A stretch of 64,000 bases of DNA from Procambarus clarkii (taxonomy: Eukaryota; Arthropoda; Malacostraca; Decapoda; Cambaridae), in contig NC_091172.1 in NCBI RefSeq assembly GCF_040958095.1, positions 25,174,562 through 25,238,561 on the forward strand, read 5' to 3'. A program made the translations under genes and the position numbers. Shown here one piece after another: positions 53,205 to 63,710 of the stretch. Each line of letters opens with the position of its first letter. The first letter of the stretch is position 1. Under the pieces are notes generated by a model. It made no database searches, was not told where the DNA came from, and saw only the letters and a list, made by a program, of their open reading frames with translations.

Positions 53205-53810
53205 TAGATATGATGGGGCCTAGTAGGCTCAGGAATCTGTACACCAGTTGAGAGGCGGGACCAAAGAGCCAGAGCTCAACTCCCGCAAGTACAACTAGGT
53301 GAGTACTACTCGAGAGGTGAGCCAACTCAACAAGCATAAATACTGCCGGAACAAAAATAGACTAAGTAAAAATTAGACGCATTCCTGCAAGAAGTATGGG
53401 ACCTTAAAAGTTGTTATTGCTATTGTGGGCCGCTACACAACCCGTTCTCGCACTTTCTTTAAGTCAATATTGACTTATTAAATAAGTGCATATGTGACAT
53501 ACTAATTTATTGTGAATATTTTAGTTTACCTTGAAAAGCTTCATAGAAAACACCGACCTTACCTAACCTTCTTTTTTTTTTTTTAGTATGTTAAGATAAG
53601 CATCTTATTGCTTCGTAATTACAATTATTACTTAGCCAATTATAGGTATTTAATAAGTCAATATTGACTATAAGAAAGTGCGAGAACGGGTTGCGCTACA
53701 AGCAACACCCTGTTGGACCAAGCTATCAAAAGTCAAGCCGTGACCCAGCCCGGGCTTTGGGAGTAGAATAAATCCCAAAACCCACTCCATGTATGACGTG
53801 GTCCCAGACC
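53205..53810 (+). mobile_element. Two adjacent LINE 3' ends, the second split by a MITE
   Basis: 53205-53312 repeats the 3' UTR of the LINE at 14353 (TAGGCTCAGGAATCTGTACA, TGAGAGGCGGGACCAAAGAG, CAACTAGGTGAGTAC). 53313-53430 plus 53694-53810 is the other LINE family, like 48920-49165 (AAGCAACACCCTGTTGGACC). The latter is interrupted at 53437 by the MITE described separately. Confidence 0.8.
53438..53693. mobile_element. 256-bp MITE with 48-bp terminal inverted repeats
   Basis: The ends CAACCCGTTCTCGCACTTTC form terminal inverted repeats of about 48 bp with two mismatches. They include a perfect 18-bp palindrome TAAGTCAATATTGACTTA in the left arm. A 7-bp direct repeat CGCTACA flanks it (53431-53437, 53694-53700), and excision restores the LINE phrase GGCCGCTACAAGCAACACCC. 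A related end (GCAACCCGCTCTCGCAC) lies at about 54475. The superfamily is not assigned. Confidence 0.88.
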
Positions 53811-54639
53811 TAAGGGACCCCGGGAAATAGGCGAGACCTGAACATTAGATTCACATTCATAAAGTAAATAAGATCGAAAGGAGACAAAGAAATGCAAGAG
53901 ATCAAAAGTTGATAGGCAAAGTCGGTTTACCGTGGGATGACAGTAGAAATAACTGCCTAACAGAAATGACAAAGTAGGCAGGAACAACTACTTTCCATGG
54001 TAGGAATGACAAAGTGGACAGGGAATGTACTATTTGGTATGAGAGGGAAGAGATCGAGACACGTGGAAACTGAAAGCAAAGGGACCGAGGAATACTCAGT
54101 GAGAGCAGGAAGACGGTGGACCGCCTTAGAGAGAGTGGTAGTCTATAGTCTATACTTGATCTCTAATGAAGGTGAGACAAAATAGGTCTTCAGAGCCGGA
54201 TTCCCAGCCAGTCTCTGGTGTCAGGGAAGAGATGGCGCGCACTTGTGGTGACTTTACTGACGTCAATGCTAATTATCGAGGTAGATATCGGGTTTGGTTG
54301 GCACTCGGGCTATCAGCAGTGGGTGCCTGACAATACCGCAAGCTATTGTAATTGAGAGAGATAGTGTGTACCTAACGCACTGGTGTGATGGGTGGTTCGG
54401 GCGAGGAGGGCCCCTGGGACCTGTATCCTGTCGAGAAGAACCTGAAGATGGCATGACAGGAATTGGCTTTGTGCAACCCGCTCTCGCACAAGACAGTGCA
54501 TATATGACTTGTTGCTTATAGTCACTATTTCGCTTATAAATAAGTATATATATATATGACATTCTGTGACATTATATGTGACATATGTGACACGGTTGCA
54601 ACGTGTGTATATGTTCATGTGTGTGTGTGTGTGTGTTCA
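53811..54639. other. Intergenic, one MITE-like end, otherwise unassigned
   Basis: Apart from the MITE-end-like sequence at 54475-54560 and a short (TG)n run at 54617-54636, nothing is recognised. Open frames at 53997-54521 have no motif. Confidence 0.45.
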
Positions 54640-54945
54640 CCTATTTGTGCCCACACAATCGAGCTGTTAGCTTTTGAATCCCGCCCTTCCAACTGCCGGT
54701 TTTCTAATGTAATGACTCCCGACCTATTTTATCATATCTGTTTGGCCATCCACCAACCATCTCCAAGATGCAACCCGCAACAGCTGTCTAACTCATCAGT
54801 ACCTATTTACTGCTTGGTGGAAGAGATATCAGATGAAAGGAACCGTTGCCCAAACGCGTCTTTACTGCCGCGGGGATCAAACACACAATCTTCGGTTGTG
54901 AACCAACGACTGAGCCCACTGCGCTCTCACATTTCCATGTTTTTG
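54640..54945 (-). mobile_element. Family-A SINE with (AC)n tail
   Basis: On the plus strand it shows the antisense order: tail CACCTATTTGTGCCC, body CAGCTGTCTAACTCATCAGT, ACCTATTTACTGC and head GCGGGGATCAAACACACAAT. On the minus strand the tail runs straight into (AC)n, as for the LINE at 14353. Confidence 0.75.
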
Positions 54946-55639
54946 TGTGTTCGTACTCACCTATCAGTGACCACGGGAAAGTGAGGTCTAGCTGTTTATT
55001 AGTAGGTTACTGAGCCTACTAACCTTGCTATACATGCTGCGTTATAATTTAACTATTCTGACGTTCAAATTCTTTGTCGAATTTGGTCTTAAAGTTGTGG
55101 ATGGAGGTGGCTTCCACAACCTGTTCTTTCAGTGCATTTTACTTGTTGACCCCCCCCCCCCGTCCCCCGTACAGGGTACGAATATTTCCTTACATTCCTT
55201 CGACTCATGTGCGTGTCCAGTTTCTACTCACGTACGCTTGTTCTACTTCTTCTCAATTCAAAGAATCTGTTTTTGTCCACCTGGTTTATACCTCAGTATC
55301 TTCTATATTGTGATCATATTCCCTCTCACTATTCTATCCTATAGGGTTGTGATATTTAGTTCCCCTATCCTTAACCCTCTTAGCTCTGGAACTAATTTTG
55401 TTGCAAATTTCTGTACTATTCAGTTTTGGTTTTATGTTTCACAAGGTGTGGATTTCTAGCCGGTGCTGCATATTCCGTTATTGGTCTCGCATATGCTGTG
55501 TAGAATGCCTTGAAATAATCATTAAAGTTTTACAACGACGTTCTCAAGATTGCCAACATATTCTCATATGCTGTTGATGTAACCCTGTTTATGATATACA
55601 TGTGTAATGTGCTCATCTAACCCATTGGATGAGTCTGTG

Positions 55640-55850
55640 GCTGTTTGGAGACCTGACGGCTGAGAGGACAGCGCTCGGGGTTCATAGTCCTAAGGGTCCG
55701 GGTTTGATCCCCGGCGGAGACGGAAACAAATGGGCAGAGTTTCTTTCACCCTGATGCCCCAGTATCCTAACGGTAAATAGGTTCCTGGGAGTTAGACAGC
55801 TGCTACGGGCTGCTTCCTGAGGGTATGTGTGAAAATTAGGATTAAGGACT
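55640..55850 (+). mobile_element. Family-A SINE
   Basis: Head GACCTGACGGCTGAGAGGAC with B-box GGGTTTGATCCCC, body ACAAATGGGCAGAGTTTC and AGGTTCCTGGGAGTTAGACA. It ends just before the 17-bp minisatellite. Confidence 0.8.
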
Positions 55851-55898
55851 TGCCGCAAACGCTATGCGTGCTAGTACAAGACTGTAAGAATGTAAGGG

Positions 55899-57180
55899 TG
55901 TGTGGCTGTGGAGGGCGTGTTGCTGTGGAGGGTGTGTGGCTGTGGAGGGCGTGTTGCTGTGGAGGGTGTGTGGCTGTGGAGGGCGTGTTGCTGTGGAGGG
56001 TGTGTGGCTGTGGAGGGCGTGTTGCTGTGGAGGGCGTGTTGCTGTGGAGGGTGTGTGGCTGTGGAGGGTGTGTGGCTGTGGAGGGCGTGTTGCTGTGGAG
56101 GGCGTGTTGCTGTGGAGGGTGTGTGGCTGTGGAGGGCGTGTTGCTGTGGAGGGCGTGTTGCTGTGGAGGGTGTGTGGCTGTGGAGGGCGTGTTGCTGTGG
56201 AGGGCGTGTTGCTGTGGAGGGTGTGTGGCTGTGGAGGGTGTGTGGCTGTGGAGGGCGTGTTGCTGTGGAGGGCGTGTTGCTGTGGAGGGCGTGTTGCTGT
56301 GGAGGGTGTGTGGCTGTGGAGGGTGTGTGGCTGTGGAGGGCGTGTTGCTGTGGAGGGCGTGTTGCTGTGGAGGGCGTGTTGCTGTGGAGGGTGTGTGGCT
56401 GTGGAGGGCGTGTTGCTGTGGAGGATGTGTGGCTGTGGAGGGCGTGTGGCTGTGGAGGGTGTGTGGCTGTGGAGGGTGTGTGGCTGTGGAGGGCGTGTTG
56501 CTGTGGAGGGCGTGTTGCTGTGGAGGATGTGTGGCTGTGGAGGGTGTGTGGCTGTGGAGGGTGTGTGGCTGTGGAGGGCGTGTTGCTGTGGAGGGTGTGT
56601 GGCTGTGGAGGGCGTGTTGCTGTGGAGGGCGTGTTGCTGTGGAGGATGTGTGGCTGTGGAGGGTGTGTGGCTGTGGAGGGTGTGTGGCTGTGGAGGGCGT
56701 GTTGCTGTGGAGGATGTGTGGCTGTGGAGGGCGTGTTGCTGTGGAGGATGTGTGGCTGTGGAGGGCGTGTGGCTGTGGAGGGTGTGTGGCTGTGGAGGGT
56801 GTGTGGCTGTGGAGGGCGTGTGGCTGTGGAGGGCGTGTGGCTGTGGAGGGCGTGTGGCTGTGGAGGGCGTGTGGCTGTGGAGGGCGTGTGGCTGTGGAGG
56901 GCGTGTGGCTGTAGAGGGTGTGTGGCTGTGGAGGGCGTGTGGCTGTGGAGGGCGTGTGGCTGTGGAGGGCGTGTGGCTGTGGAGGGCGTGTGGCTGTGGA
57001 GGGTGTGTGGCTGTGGAGGGCGTGTGGCTGTGGAGGGCGTGTGGCTGTGGAGGGCGTGTGGCTGTAGAGGGCGTGTGGCTGTAGAGGGCGTGTGGCTGTA
57101 GAGGGCGTGTGGCTGTAGAGGGTGTGTGGCTGTGGAGGGTGTGTGGCTGTAGAGGGCGTGTGGCTGTAGAGGGCGTGTAA
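55899..57180. repeat. 17-bp GC-rich minisatellite, ~75 units
   Basis: Units are GCGTGTTGCTGTGGAGG, GTGTGTGGCTGTGGAGG and GCGTGTGGCTGTGGAGG. The TTGC variant is mixed in only up to about 56740; TGGC units dominate after that, and GTAGAGG units are confined to about 57060-57180. Because 17 is not divisible by three and the unit lacks stops, all three plus frames and two minus frames stay open for 1-1.5 kb. These are not genes. Confidence 0.97.
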
Positions 57181-57873
57181 CTGTAGAAAGTCAGAGAAGG
57201 GAGGTGTAAGGGTGAGGAGCGAGGGAGTACGTGCCTTGCTCCACACCTCCCACTGAACAATACGGGGAGGCAGCGACCAACACGGTGATAACCTGTATCC
57301 CCCCGGTGGTCAGAGATCACCAGCTCCCCTGCACGCTTCACCTCCCCACGCACGCCCCTGCACGCCTCTAATACAACAGCTGTCACTCCCAGAGTCAAAC
57401 GTACATCAAAAAAGCAGCACAGCCACAACCCAAATCTGGATCTTCAAGAAGGATGGCGGTGGGACTCAGCACAGTCTAGTAAACGGGAGTGTGACGCCCC
57501 TTCCGTGATTATCAAGGCACCATGGTAGACCACAAGCAGTGTGCTATAGTTACCACTGTGTTTCTCCCCCACACCCGTCTGCGGTCGCTGGATTGAATAC
57601 CCACTTCACCCTGGCCATATAAACAATGATGCCCAGCTCTCGGCGCCAAGTTGTGCAACTGACTCGCTGACGAACGCTCCATTCTCATGACCCTCTCGTA
57701 GACTTTTGATCTAATTGATTTGGAGAGGCGCATTTAAAATATTAGGCTAGAGCTTTTTGCCAGCGGGGCTTTAACATCAACGCAAAACTTTCTGACTTGT
57801 GTTTAGACCTACCGTACATGCCCGTCGGATGATATTCCTGCTACACTCAACGTACCTCCAGTAGCTCCGAACT
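57181..57873. other. Upstream region of the 57874 exon
   Basis: No gene is recognised. A TATAAA-containing sequence (CCATATAAACAATG, about 57615) could serve as a core promoter, but no initiator can be fixed. Confidence 0.35.
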
Positions 57874-58140
57874 ATGTGGGTGAAGGTGTTCATGTGCTCG
57901 GTGGCGGCGCAAGCCATCGTTCCTGCCTTCGTCGATGGCCGAGTTGTCCTTCCTGGTAGTGGTCAGGGAGACGGAGCTCCAAGGGTGTTACCTCCTGCTT
58001 TCCCAGGTCGTTTTCAGCAGGAGACTCACAGCAAGGACCCGCAGCGCCATACACCGGTCGCCACCCACGCACGACCCAATGGAAACACGGTGATCATTTG
58101 CGCCATGTGTCCTCAGCCTCAGGACATCTACCCGTGCACG
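57874..58140 (+). CDS. Probable first coding exon of a secreted protein (partial gene)
   Basis: The exon encodes 89 aa from ATG 57874 to a strong donor CACG|GTAAGT at 58141 (phase 0). Residues 1-20 (MWVKVFMCSVAAQAIVPAFV) resemble a signal peptide. A Gly/Pro-rich segment follows, and the end reads CAMCPQPQDIYPCT. A Cys-Pro-x-Pro-x-x-Ile-x-Pro-Cys motif of this sort begins the mature part of crustacean leucine-rich-repeat proteins related to the Oplophorus luciferase non-catalytic subunit. That assignment rests on one short motif recalled from memory and is tentative. No following exon was found in the remaining 5.8 kb, so the gene probably continues beyond the window. It could instead be a chance open frame. 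Confidence 0.45.
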
Positions 58141-58708
58141 GTAAGTTTCCCTTTGAGCACCTCAAAATGATGATTAATTGTATTAAAATAAGTAGATATA
58201 TTTATATGCATAGATAAATTTAATTGTTTAGAGATAACGAATCGTAAAGTAGCTCAATACCAAGGCTTGTGTGTACACGAGTACTGACGCCTCACGGCGT
58301 GGCGTCCAGAGCAAGTTCAGTAAACGTCGCATTTCGCTCGTGTGCGTTACATAAGGCCAACACAAATTGTCGTACTAGAAAATGGAAGCGGCTCGCGAAA
58401 GTGACGTACTGTCTCGTTTTCTGTTTTAGGTCCTCTGGTAGGTTAGGAGTGGACACTTTAAATGGACCGTTTTCTTGACGTTGGGAAACCTTAGGAATAC
58501 GGGATCACTAAATACGTTAAGTATAATTAAGACAATGTCGCAGAAATACTAAAACGTAATCCCAAATGAACAAATCTTCTGTTTTGAAGATCTTCAAGAT
58601 CTTCTGTTACTCAATGCAACATTGAGTAACAAATACCACAATATAAATCATGAACTAATAAGATCGACCTACTTCCATTTGTAAGCACACAAACTCATTT
58701 GGGATTTA
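58141..58708. other. Possible intron, nothing recognised
   Basis: Starts with a consensus donor and contains AT-rich sequence with a small palindrome around AAGATCTTCAAGATCTTCTG (58589-58608). Confidence 0.4.
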
Positions 58709-58873
58709 CACACAGAAATCACAATTACGTGATGCATCAAATGAACAAATCCACAAGGGCCGTGACGAGGATTCGAACCTACGTCCGAGAGCATCCCAGA
58801 CGCTGCCTTAATCGAGTGAGCTACGACATGGTTTTGTTCATTTGATGCATCACGCAATTGTGATTTCTGTGTG
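58709..58873. mobile_element. Foldback with tRNA-like core (copy 3)
   Basis: The 41-bp arms 58709-58749 and 58833-58873 are inverted with only one mismatch (CACACAGAAATCACAATTAC start). The loop carries, on the minus strand, a tRNA-like sequence with A-box GTAGCTCACTCGATTAAGGC and B-box GGTTCGAATCC. The near-perfect arms imply a recent or conserved foldback. Confidence 0.88.
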
Positions 58874-59639
58874 TACTGCTGATGTTATTTGATTCCTGCA
58901 GCTGCTTCCTCTGTCTTAGTCCCTTCTCCTACACCTTATTTCTTGACATTTGTGAAATTTAAGTCCAGTACCCATTTGTCTGCCTACTATTGGTCACTGT
59001 TGTCATATACTACACCTATATTAGCCTTGATGTAGTTTCAGGCAGTCATTGTTAGTCTTTACCTTTTTCAACTGTGAATGCCTAAACTTGTTAATAACAA
59101 AAATAAATGAGTTCAGCATCGTCTGCCTACAGTGACATGTACGACCCTTCCTGCTCCAGGAGGTCGTCTACACAAATCAGGAAGAGTAGTCGTCCAAGTA
59201 CGGTTGACGTACTTTCCCTCGATCTAGACACGTCACCCATAACCTCTCTAGGTTTTCAGATACTCAATAATTTAGTAAAAATAACTTCCTAAATATCCCA
59301 GCCTGCTTTTCCAACTTATGAATCAGCCTTTTATGGCATTGGCAAAGACTTTTTTGATCATCTAGATCTCTAGAAAGAGATAATTCACCAATCTCTCCAT
59401 CTCTAGCCGTACCTTGGTGACTTATTAAATGAATGTAATACAGCAAACAGGAGATGACTTTTCACCCATACGGTTATAAATCCATAGAACTGCATACCCG
59501 CCAAAGGCATAAATACCAAGACATTATTGTAGTTGAAAAGAAATTAGGAACAACAATTCATTTTCTCGGGGAAAGATATAGGCTGTATACATGCGTTAGG
59601 CTTATATCGAGGTCCACTCCAAACTCGAATTAGAGACCC
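58874..59639. other. Noncoding with LINE-like remnants
   Basis: GTGACATGTACGACCCTTCCTG and neighbouring text around 59100-59280 resemble decayed LINE antisense sequence, but no diagnostic motif survives. Confidence 0.35.
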
Positions 59640-59800
59640 TCCCCCAGGATGCGACCCCACAACAAGCTGATTATTAACTCCAGAGTACCTATTTACTGCT
59701 AGGTGAACTGGGAAACTTGCCCGACCATTTCTGTCCCGCCTGGGATCCGAACGCGGGATTTCCGATTGTGAGTGGAGAACGAGCCCAAAGGGATTATTCA
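59640..59800 (-). mobile_element. Decayed family-A SINE
   Basis: Antisense order on the plus strand: AGTACCTATTTACTGCTAGG, CTTGCCCGACCATTTCTG, CCTGGGATCCGAACGCGGG (B-box area). The GTCGAGGCCACT-type module follows at 59838. Confidence 0.7.
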
Positions 59801-60309
59801 AGACTGCTTCTTTAACAACCCTCCAGCTTCCTGTCCCCATCGAGGCCACTAGAGAGAGATGGTGAACCTCAAGTATATTCAGGAATTCAATCAGGCTCGC
59901 CAGGCATACTCTGCCTCATCTGAGATTCATGTCGGCTCTCGGTTAAAAAGTTACGCCTCTCCAGGTGTTCTACTATCCATGTTCTGACAGTTATGACGGA
60001 GACGTCCTCACGGACCTGCTGGTGTTGAGTCGCTCACTCGGGTGTCCCGGCCACTCTCTGTGAATGTGTCCTCCCATATCCTGTGTCGCAACTGATCTGT
60101 GATATAACCACACATTACAGTCTTGGTTAAACTGTGTCTTTCATTATCCTCTTTTAGAGATGTGGACAAACTTGTCAATTGCTTGTCAAAAAGAGCGAGT
60201 TAGTCTATCATGTGTTGTGTTGTCTCATTAAGAACGGCTTTGCATGGCAATCCTATTATGAACTTTTATTTAACGTTTCATACTTTTTCCTTTGGTATGC
60301 CAAAGGAAA

Positions 60310-60570
60310 AAACGCCTGACAGCTGGGTGGACAGCGCTTCGGATTCGTAGTCCTGAGGTTCAGGGTTCGATCCCCGATGGAGGCGGAGACAAATGGGCAA
60401 AATGTTTCTTTCACCCTCATGCCCCTTTTACCTAGCAGTAAATAGGTACCTGGGAGTTAATCAGCTGCTACAGGCTGCTTCCTGGGAAGTGTAACAAAAA
60501 AGAGGCCTGGTCGAGGACCGGGCCGCGGGGACGCTAAGCCCCGAAATCATCTCAAGATAACCTCAAGATG
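60310..60570 (+). mobile_element. Family-A SINE, well preserved
   Basis: It is nearly identical to 1855-2118 over its whole length: GACAGCTGGGTGGACAGCGC, GGGTTCGATCCCC, AGGTACCTGGGAGTTAATCA, GGACCGGGCCGCGGGGACGC and the AAGATAACC end. The high similarity suggests recent activity of this subfamily. Confidence 0.88.
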
Positions 60571-61370
60571 CCAAAGTTTGTTCATCCTGATCAGGTCATC
60601 CATTCTTCACCAGATGCTCAAATATCAGTATTTAGTGACTACTCGTTTCAACGGGATCTTCTAAAATTATTTCTCTTATTTTTAGCATTCAAAATAAATA
60701 CAGATTCTTTCTGACTCGTCATTATCCCTTAAGAGAGTTTATCACTGCTGCTTCCATTAGTTTATCTCTCCATACATCCATGCTACATGTACTATCTGGT
60801 CTCCCAGTCTACTTTGGCATTGTTGAACGTGCCAATCTATGATTAATAGTCGAGAGTCATTCCAAACGGCACCTGAAGCTGTTCTTTCTATTACTGTAAC
60901 AGACGCAATACTATTTATGGCTTATTATTTTGTGGGTCTTCTGTAATTTAGTGGAGACAAATAACTATTAGTACAATATTGGACCCTTCTATTACGGTGC
61001 CTGTAATGTAGTAATGGAGTCACTTGGTACCCTGCATAGAATCACCTGGTGTTCTGGAATCACTTGCTGTGGAGCCTTGATGAAGCTCAACACTTGTACT
61101 ACTCCACATTACAGTGAGCGAGTGCTCAACCCACACTCCAGGGTGACCTTCCAAACAACTGGCCGCAATACTTAACACGGGGTCGCACTCGTGTCTCAAT
61201 ATGTGCCTCTAATACCAATTAAAACTTACACTGGATAGAACTTGAAAACGTCTTAAAAACATTCATTAATGGTTTGGTCCCAGCTTGAAAAAGGCCTTGC
61301 CTAAACTTAAGAAAGATCTAGTCTCAACTTTAGAAAAGCCTGGTCCCAACTGAAGAAACTTTTAATCAAA
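60571..61370. other. Noncoding, nothing recognised
   Basis: No gene or defined repeat is seen. There are minor internal repetitions around AATCACTTGG and AATCACCTGG (61017-61070). Confidence 0.45.
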
Positions 61371-61373
61371 GTG

Positions 61374-61500
61374 AGGTCCCTGCTGGGCACAAGACCAGAC
61401 ACCAGGGGAGGGTACGAGGTCCTGCTGGGACACAATACCACACACCAGGGGAGGGTATGAGGTCCTGCTGGGGCACAAGACCACACACCAGGGGAGGTTG
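61374..61500. repeat. ~43-bp tandem repeat, 3 units
   Basis: GGTCCTGCTGGGACACAATA, CCACACACCAGGGGAGGGTA and variants repeat three times with 42-43 bp spacing. Confidence 0.85.
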
Positions 61501-61660
61501 GCAGGGAGCCACACAAACAAAGAGGGCGGCAGGTGGGTTCTTCACAACAGTGGCCGATAGTGTGGGAAGCGCACACATGAGCACGACCCACATTTCATAA
61601 CACGGCCGTCACAACACAGGTAACCCGACCACCTGTCCTCGTGAAGTCCCCCACCCACCC

Positions 61661-61822
61661 GTCGACGCCCCCACCACCCGTCGACGCACCCAACCCACCC
61701 GTCGACGCCCCCAACCACCCGTCGACGCCCCCACCACCCGTCGACGCACCCAACCCACCCGTCGACGCCCCCAACCCACCCGTCGACGCCCCCCAACTAC
61801 CCGTCGACGCCCCCCAACCCAC
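61661..61822. repeat. ~20-bp CpG/SalI-containing minisatellite, 8 units
   Basis: The core CCCGTCGACGCCCCC occurs at 61661, 61680, 61701, 61721, 61740, 61761, 61782 and 61803, with spacings of 19-21 bp. Each holds a GTCGAC site. An isolated related GTCGAC lies at 61875. Confidence 0.93.
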
Positions 61823-62531
61823 CCACCACGAACATGTATCAGCCGCTACTCACAGCCAACCAGCCATATCTACCGTCGACATCCACAACCCAGCCACCAC
61901 CCACTTCCTGTCTTCCTAGCTCGCTCCACCACTCCACTACCACGACAAGTTCCACTTCTAATGCCACCCGTCAATCATCTGAGTGTTCAGCTTCCATCTG
62001 TGTCCATTTGGACCTTTCCTTCCCACGGCGGCGGGCGGCTGGTGGCCGTGCACACCTCATCTCCTCACACGCAGGGAACTTCTCATTTGGCCATTCCTCG
62101 TAATTCATGTCCTTCAGGACCAATCTGGTGGTGATCCTCTGAAAGTTTGAGAATCGTCTGATGTACCTGGTATTACAAAACCTTGAAGGCATTATTTGCA
62201 ATAAGCAGTCTTTGACATGCTGCTGATAGCATCGGGGTCTAGGTACATTCCAGTAGCTAAAGGAGATTATGTGTGTCGTCTACCATCAAATCCTGTTCGC
62301 AGCATGATAGAGTTGGTTTTAAAGGCGCCAAACTTGGTGCTTATCAGGTCATTCCTCGAGTCTGTCCCACTGCTCTTGCATCTGGTTCTTTGTATTCTCC
62401 TCATAAGGTTGTTGCGTAATGTGTAGATATGGATGCAGCATTAATATTACCCATAATCTATATCTATAAGAGATTATGTCTACCAGTTGGGTTGTGCGCC
62501 CAAAGTGATCCCGCCTCTCAACTTGTGAACA

Positions 62532-62649
<118 letters not shown>

Positions 62650-63219
62650 CGGCATTCTTAACATACATTAAACTTTGTATCTAGTTCATCAAGGCTGTAT
62701 AACTTGCTTAGATAAATGAAGTTTGGTTTTCAGTTCCTGAGCTCAGTATATGCCCCAGATACCTATTACCCCCTCACAGTGTAAGTACAGGGAGCACAAT
62801 AAGCTCTAAACTTGAAACTATCGAACTGGGGGGTTCAACGACTTCCTCATCTAGTCAATTCAACTTATTTACGACTTACACTGAAATTCTCTGTGACATC
62901 TCTGTGACTTATTTGTGTCTCCAGTTTACCTGATTTACCTTTACTTCGACGAGGACAGGAAGCCAACGGCTTGTCGAAGGTCCCCCCCCCTCTCCCACTT
63001 GCCTTGAACGTTTCTAATTACGCCCCATCGTTCTACTGTTCCTCACTCTGAACACTGCTTCTTTATCTACTAGGTCAATTTCCCCTTATAATCTTGTACG
63101 TCGTTATCATGTCTGGTCTTTCCTCCAGTGTACAAGACAAAACAGTCAGCATGATTATTTCGTCTTGTTGTGTCGGCTTGTTTGTGTCGGCTTGTTTGTG
63201 TCGGCTTGTCTCAGTACAT

Positions 63220-63220
<1 letters not shown>

Positions 63221-63270
<50 letters not shown>
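63221..63270. repeat. (TG)n microsatellite
   Basis: About 50 bp of GT/TG repeat, preceded by three copies of TGTGTCGGCTTGTT (63168-63210). Confidence 0.95.
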
Positions 63271-63274
<4 letters not shown>

Positions 63275-63424
63275 TGTGAGTGCGTGGGAGTTATCTGGGA
63301 AGACAGAATCAATACCGGCCGTCCATGTGAATATGTGCCACCAGCCGATCATCACAGTCTCATTCCTTGGGATATTCGCAGGCTCGGTGTTCACCCTACT
63401 GTAACCTGCTGTAATAGAATGGTT

Positions 63425-63525
63425 GTTGTTGTTATAGATTCAGCTACTCGGAACAAGTTCCAAGTAGCACGGGCTATGGTGAGCCCGTAGTGGACTTACC
63501 TGGCACAGGTGCGGTGAAAAGAATG
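63425..63525 (-). repeat. Dispersed CTCACCATAGCCC module, minus orientation
   Basis: ATAGATTCAGCTACTCGGAA, GCACGGGCTATGGTGAGCCC and GTGGACTTACCTGGCACAGG are the inverse of 2225-2320. Confidence 0.8.
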
Positions 63526-63710
63526 GTTATTCCGATTCTTTTATAATGTTCACCCACCTCCTGTAGAATGTTCACCATATACTGGTAAGAGTGTTCATCC
63601 AGCTAGCGCTTAACACTGGTGATGTTAGTTCATCTTACTGTATCAGGCTTTGGAGGATTATCATGGTACTGTGAACGACACCGGAATGTTCAGCTTATCA
63701 TTTGAAATGA

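Noticed and set aside
55792-57428. Open frames of up to 528 codons on both strands with HTPSTATRPPQP-like or VAVEGV-like repeats
   Set aside because: They are produced entirely by the 17-bp tandem repeat, which lacks stop codons in most frames. The composition is periodic and there are no splice or domain signals.
58750-58830. Genuine tRNA gene on the minus strand
   Set aside because: A and B boxes are present, but it sits in the loop of a foldback with near-perfect arms and I could not fold a clean cloverleaf with an acceptor stem. It is better explained as a tRNA-derived element.
58900-58930. Candidate second exon after CTGCAG for the 57874 gene
   Set aside because: In the phase required by the donor, the sequence hits a stop after five codons.
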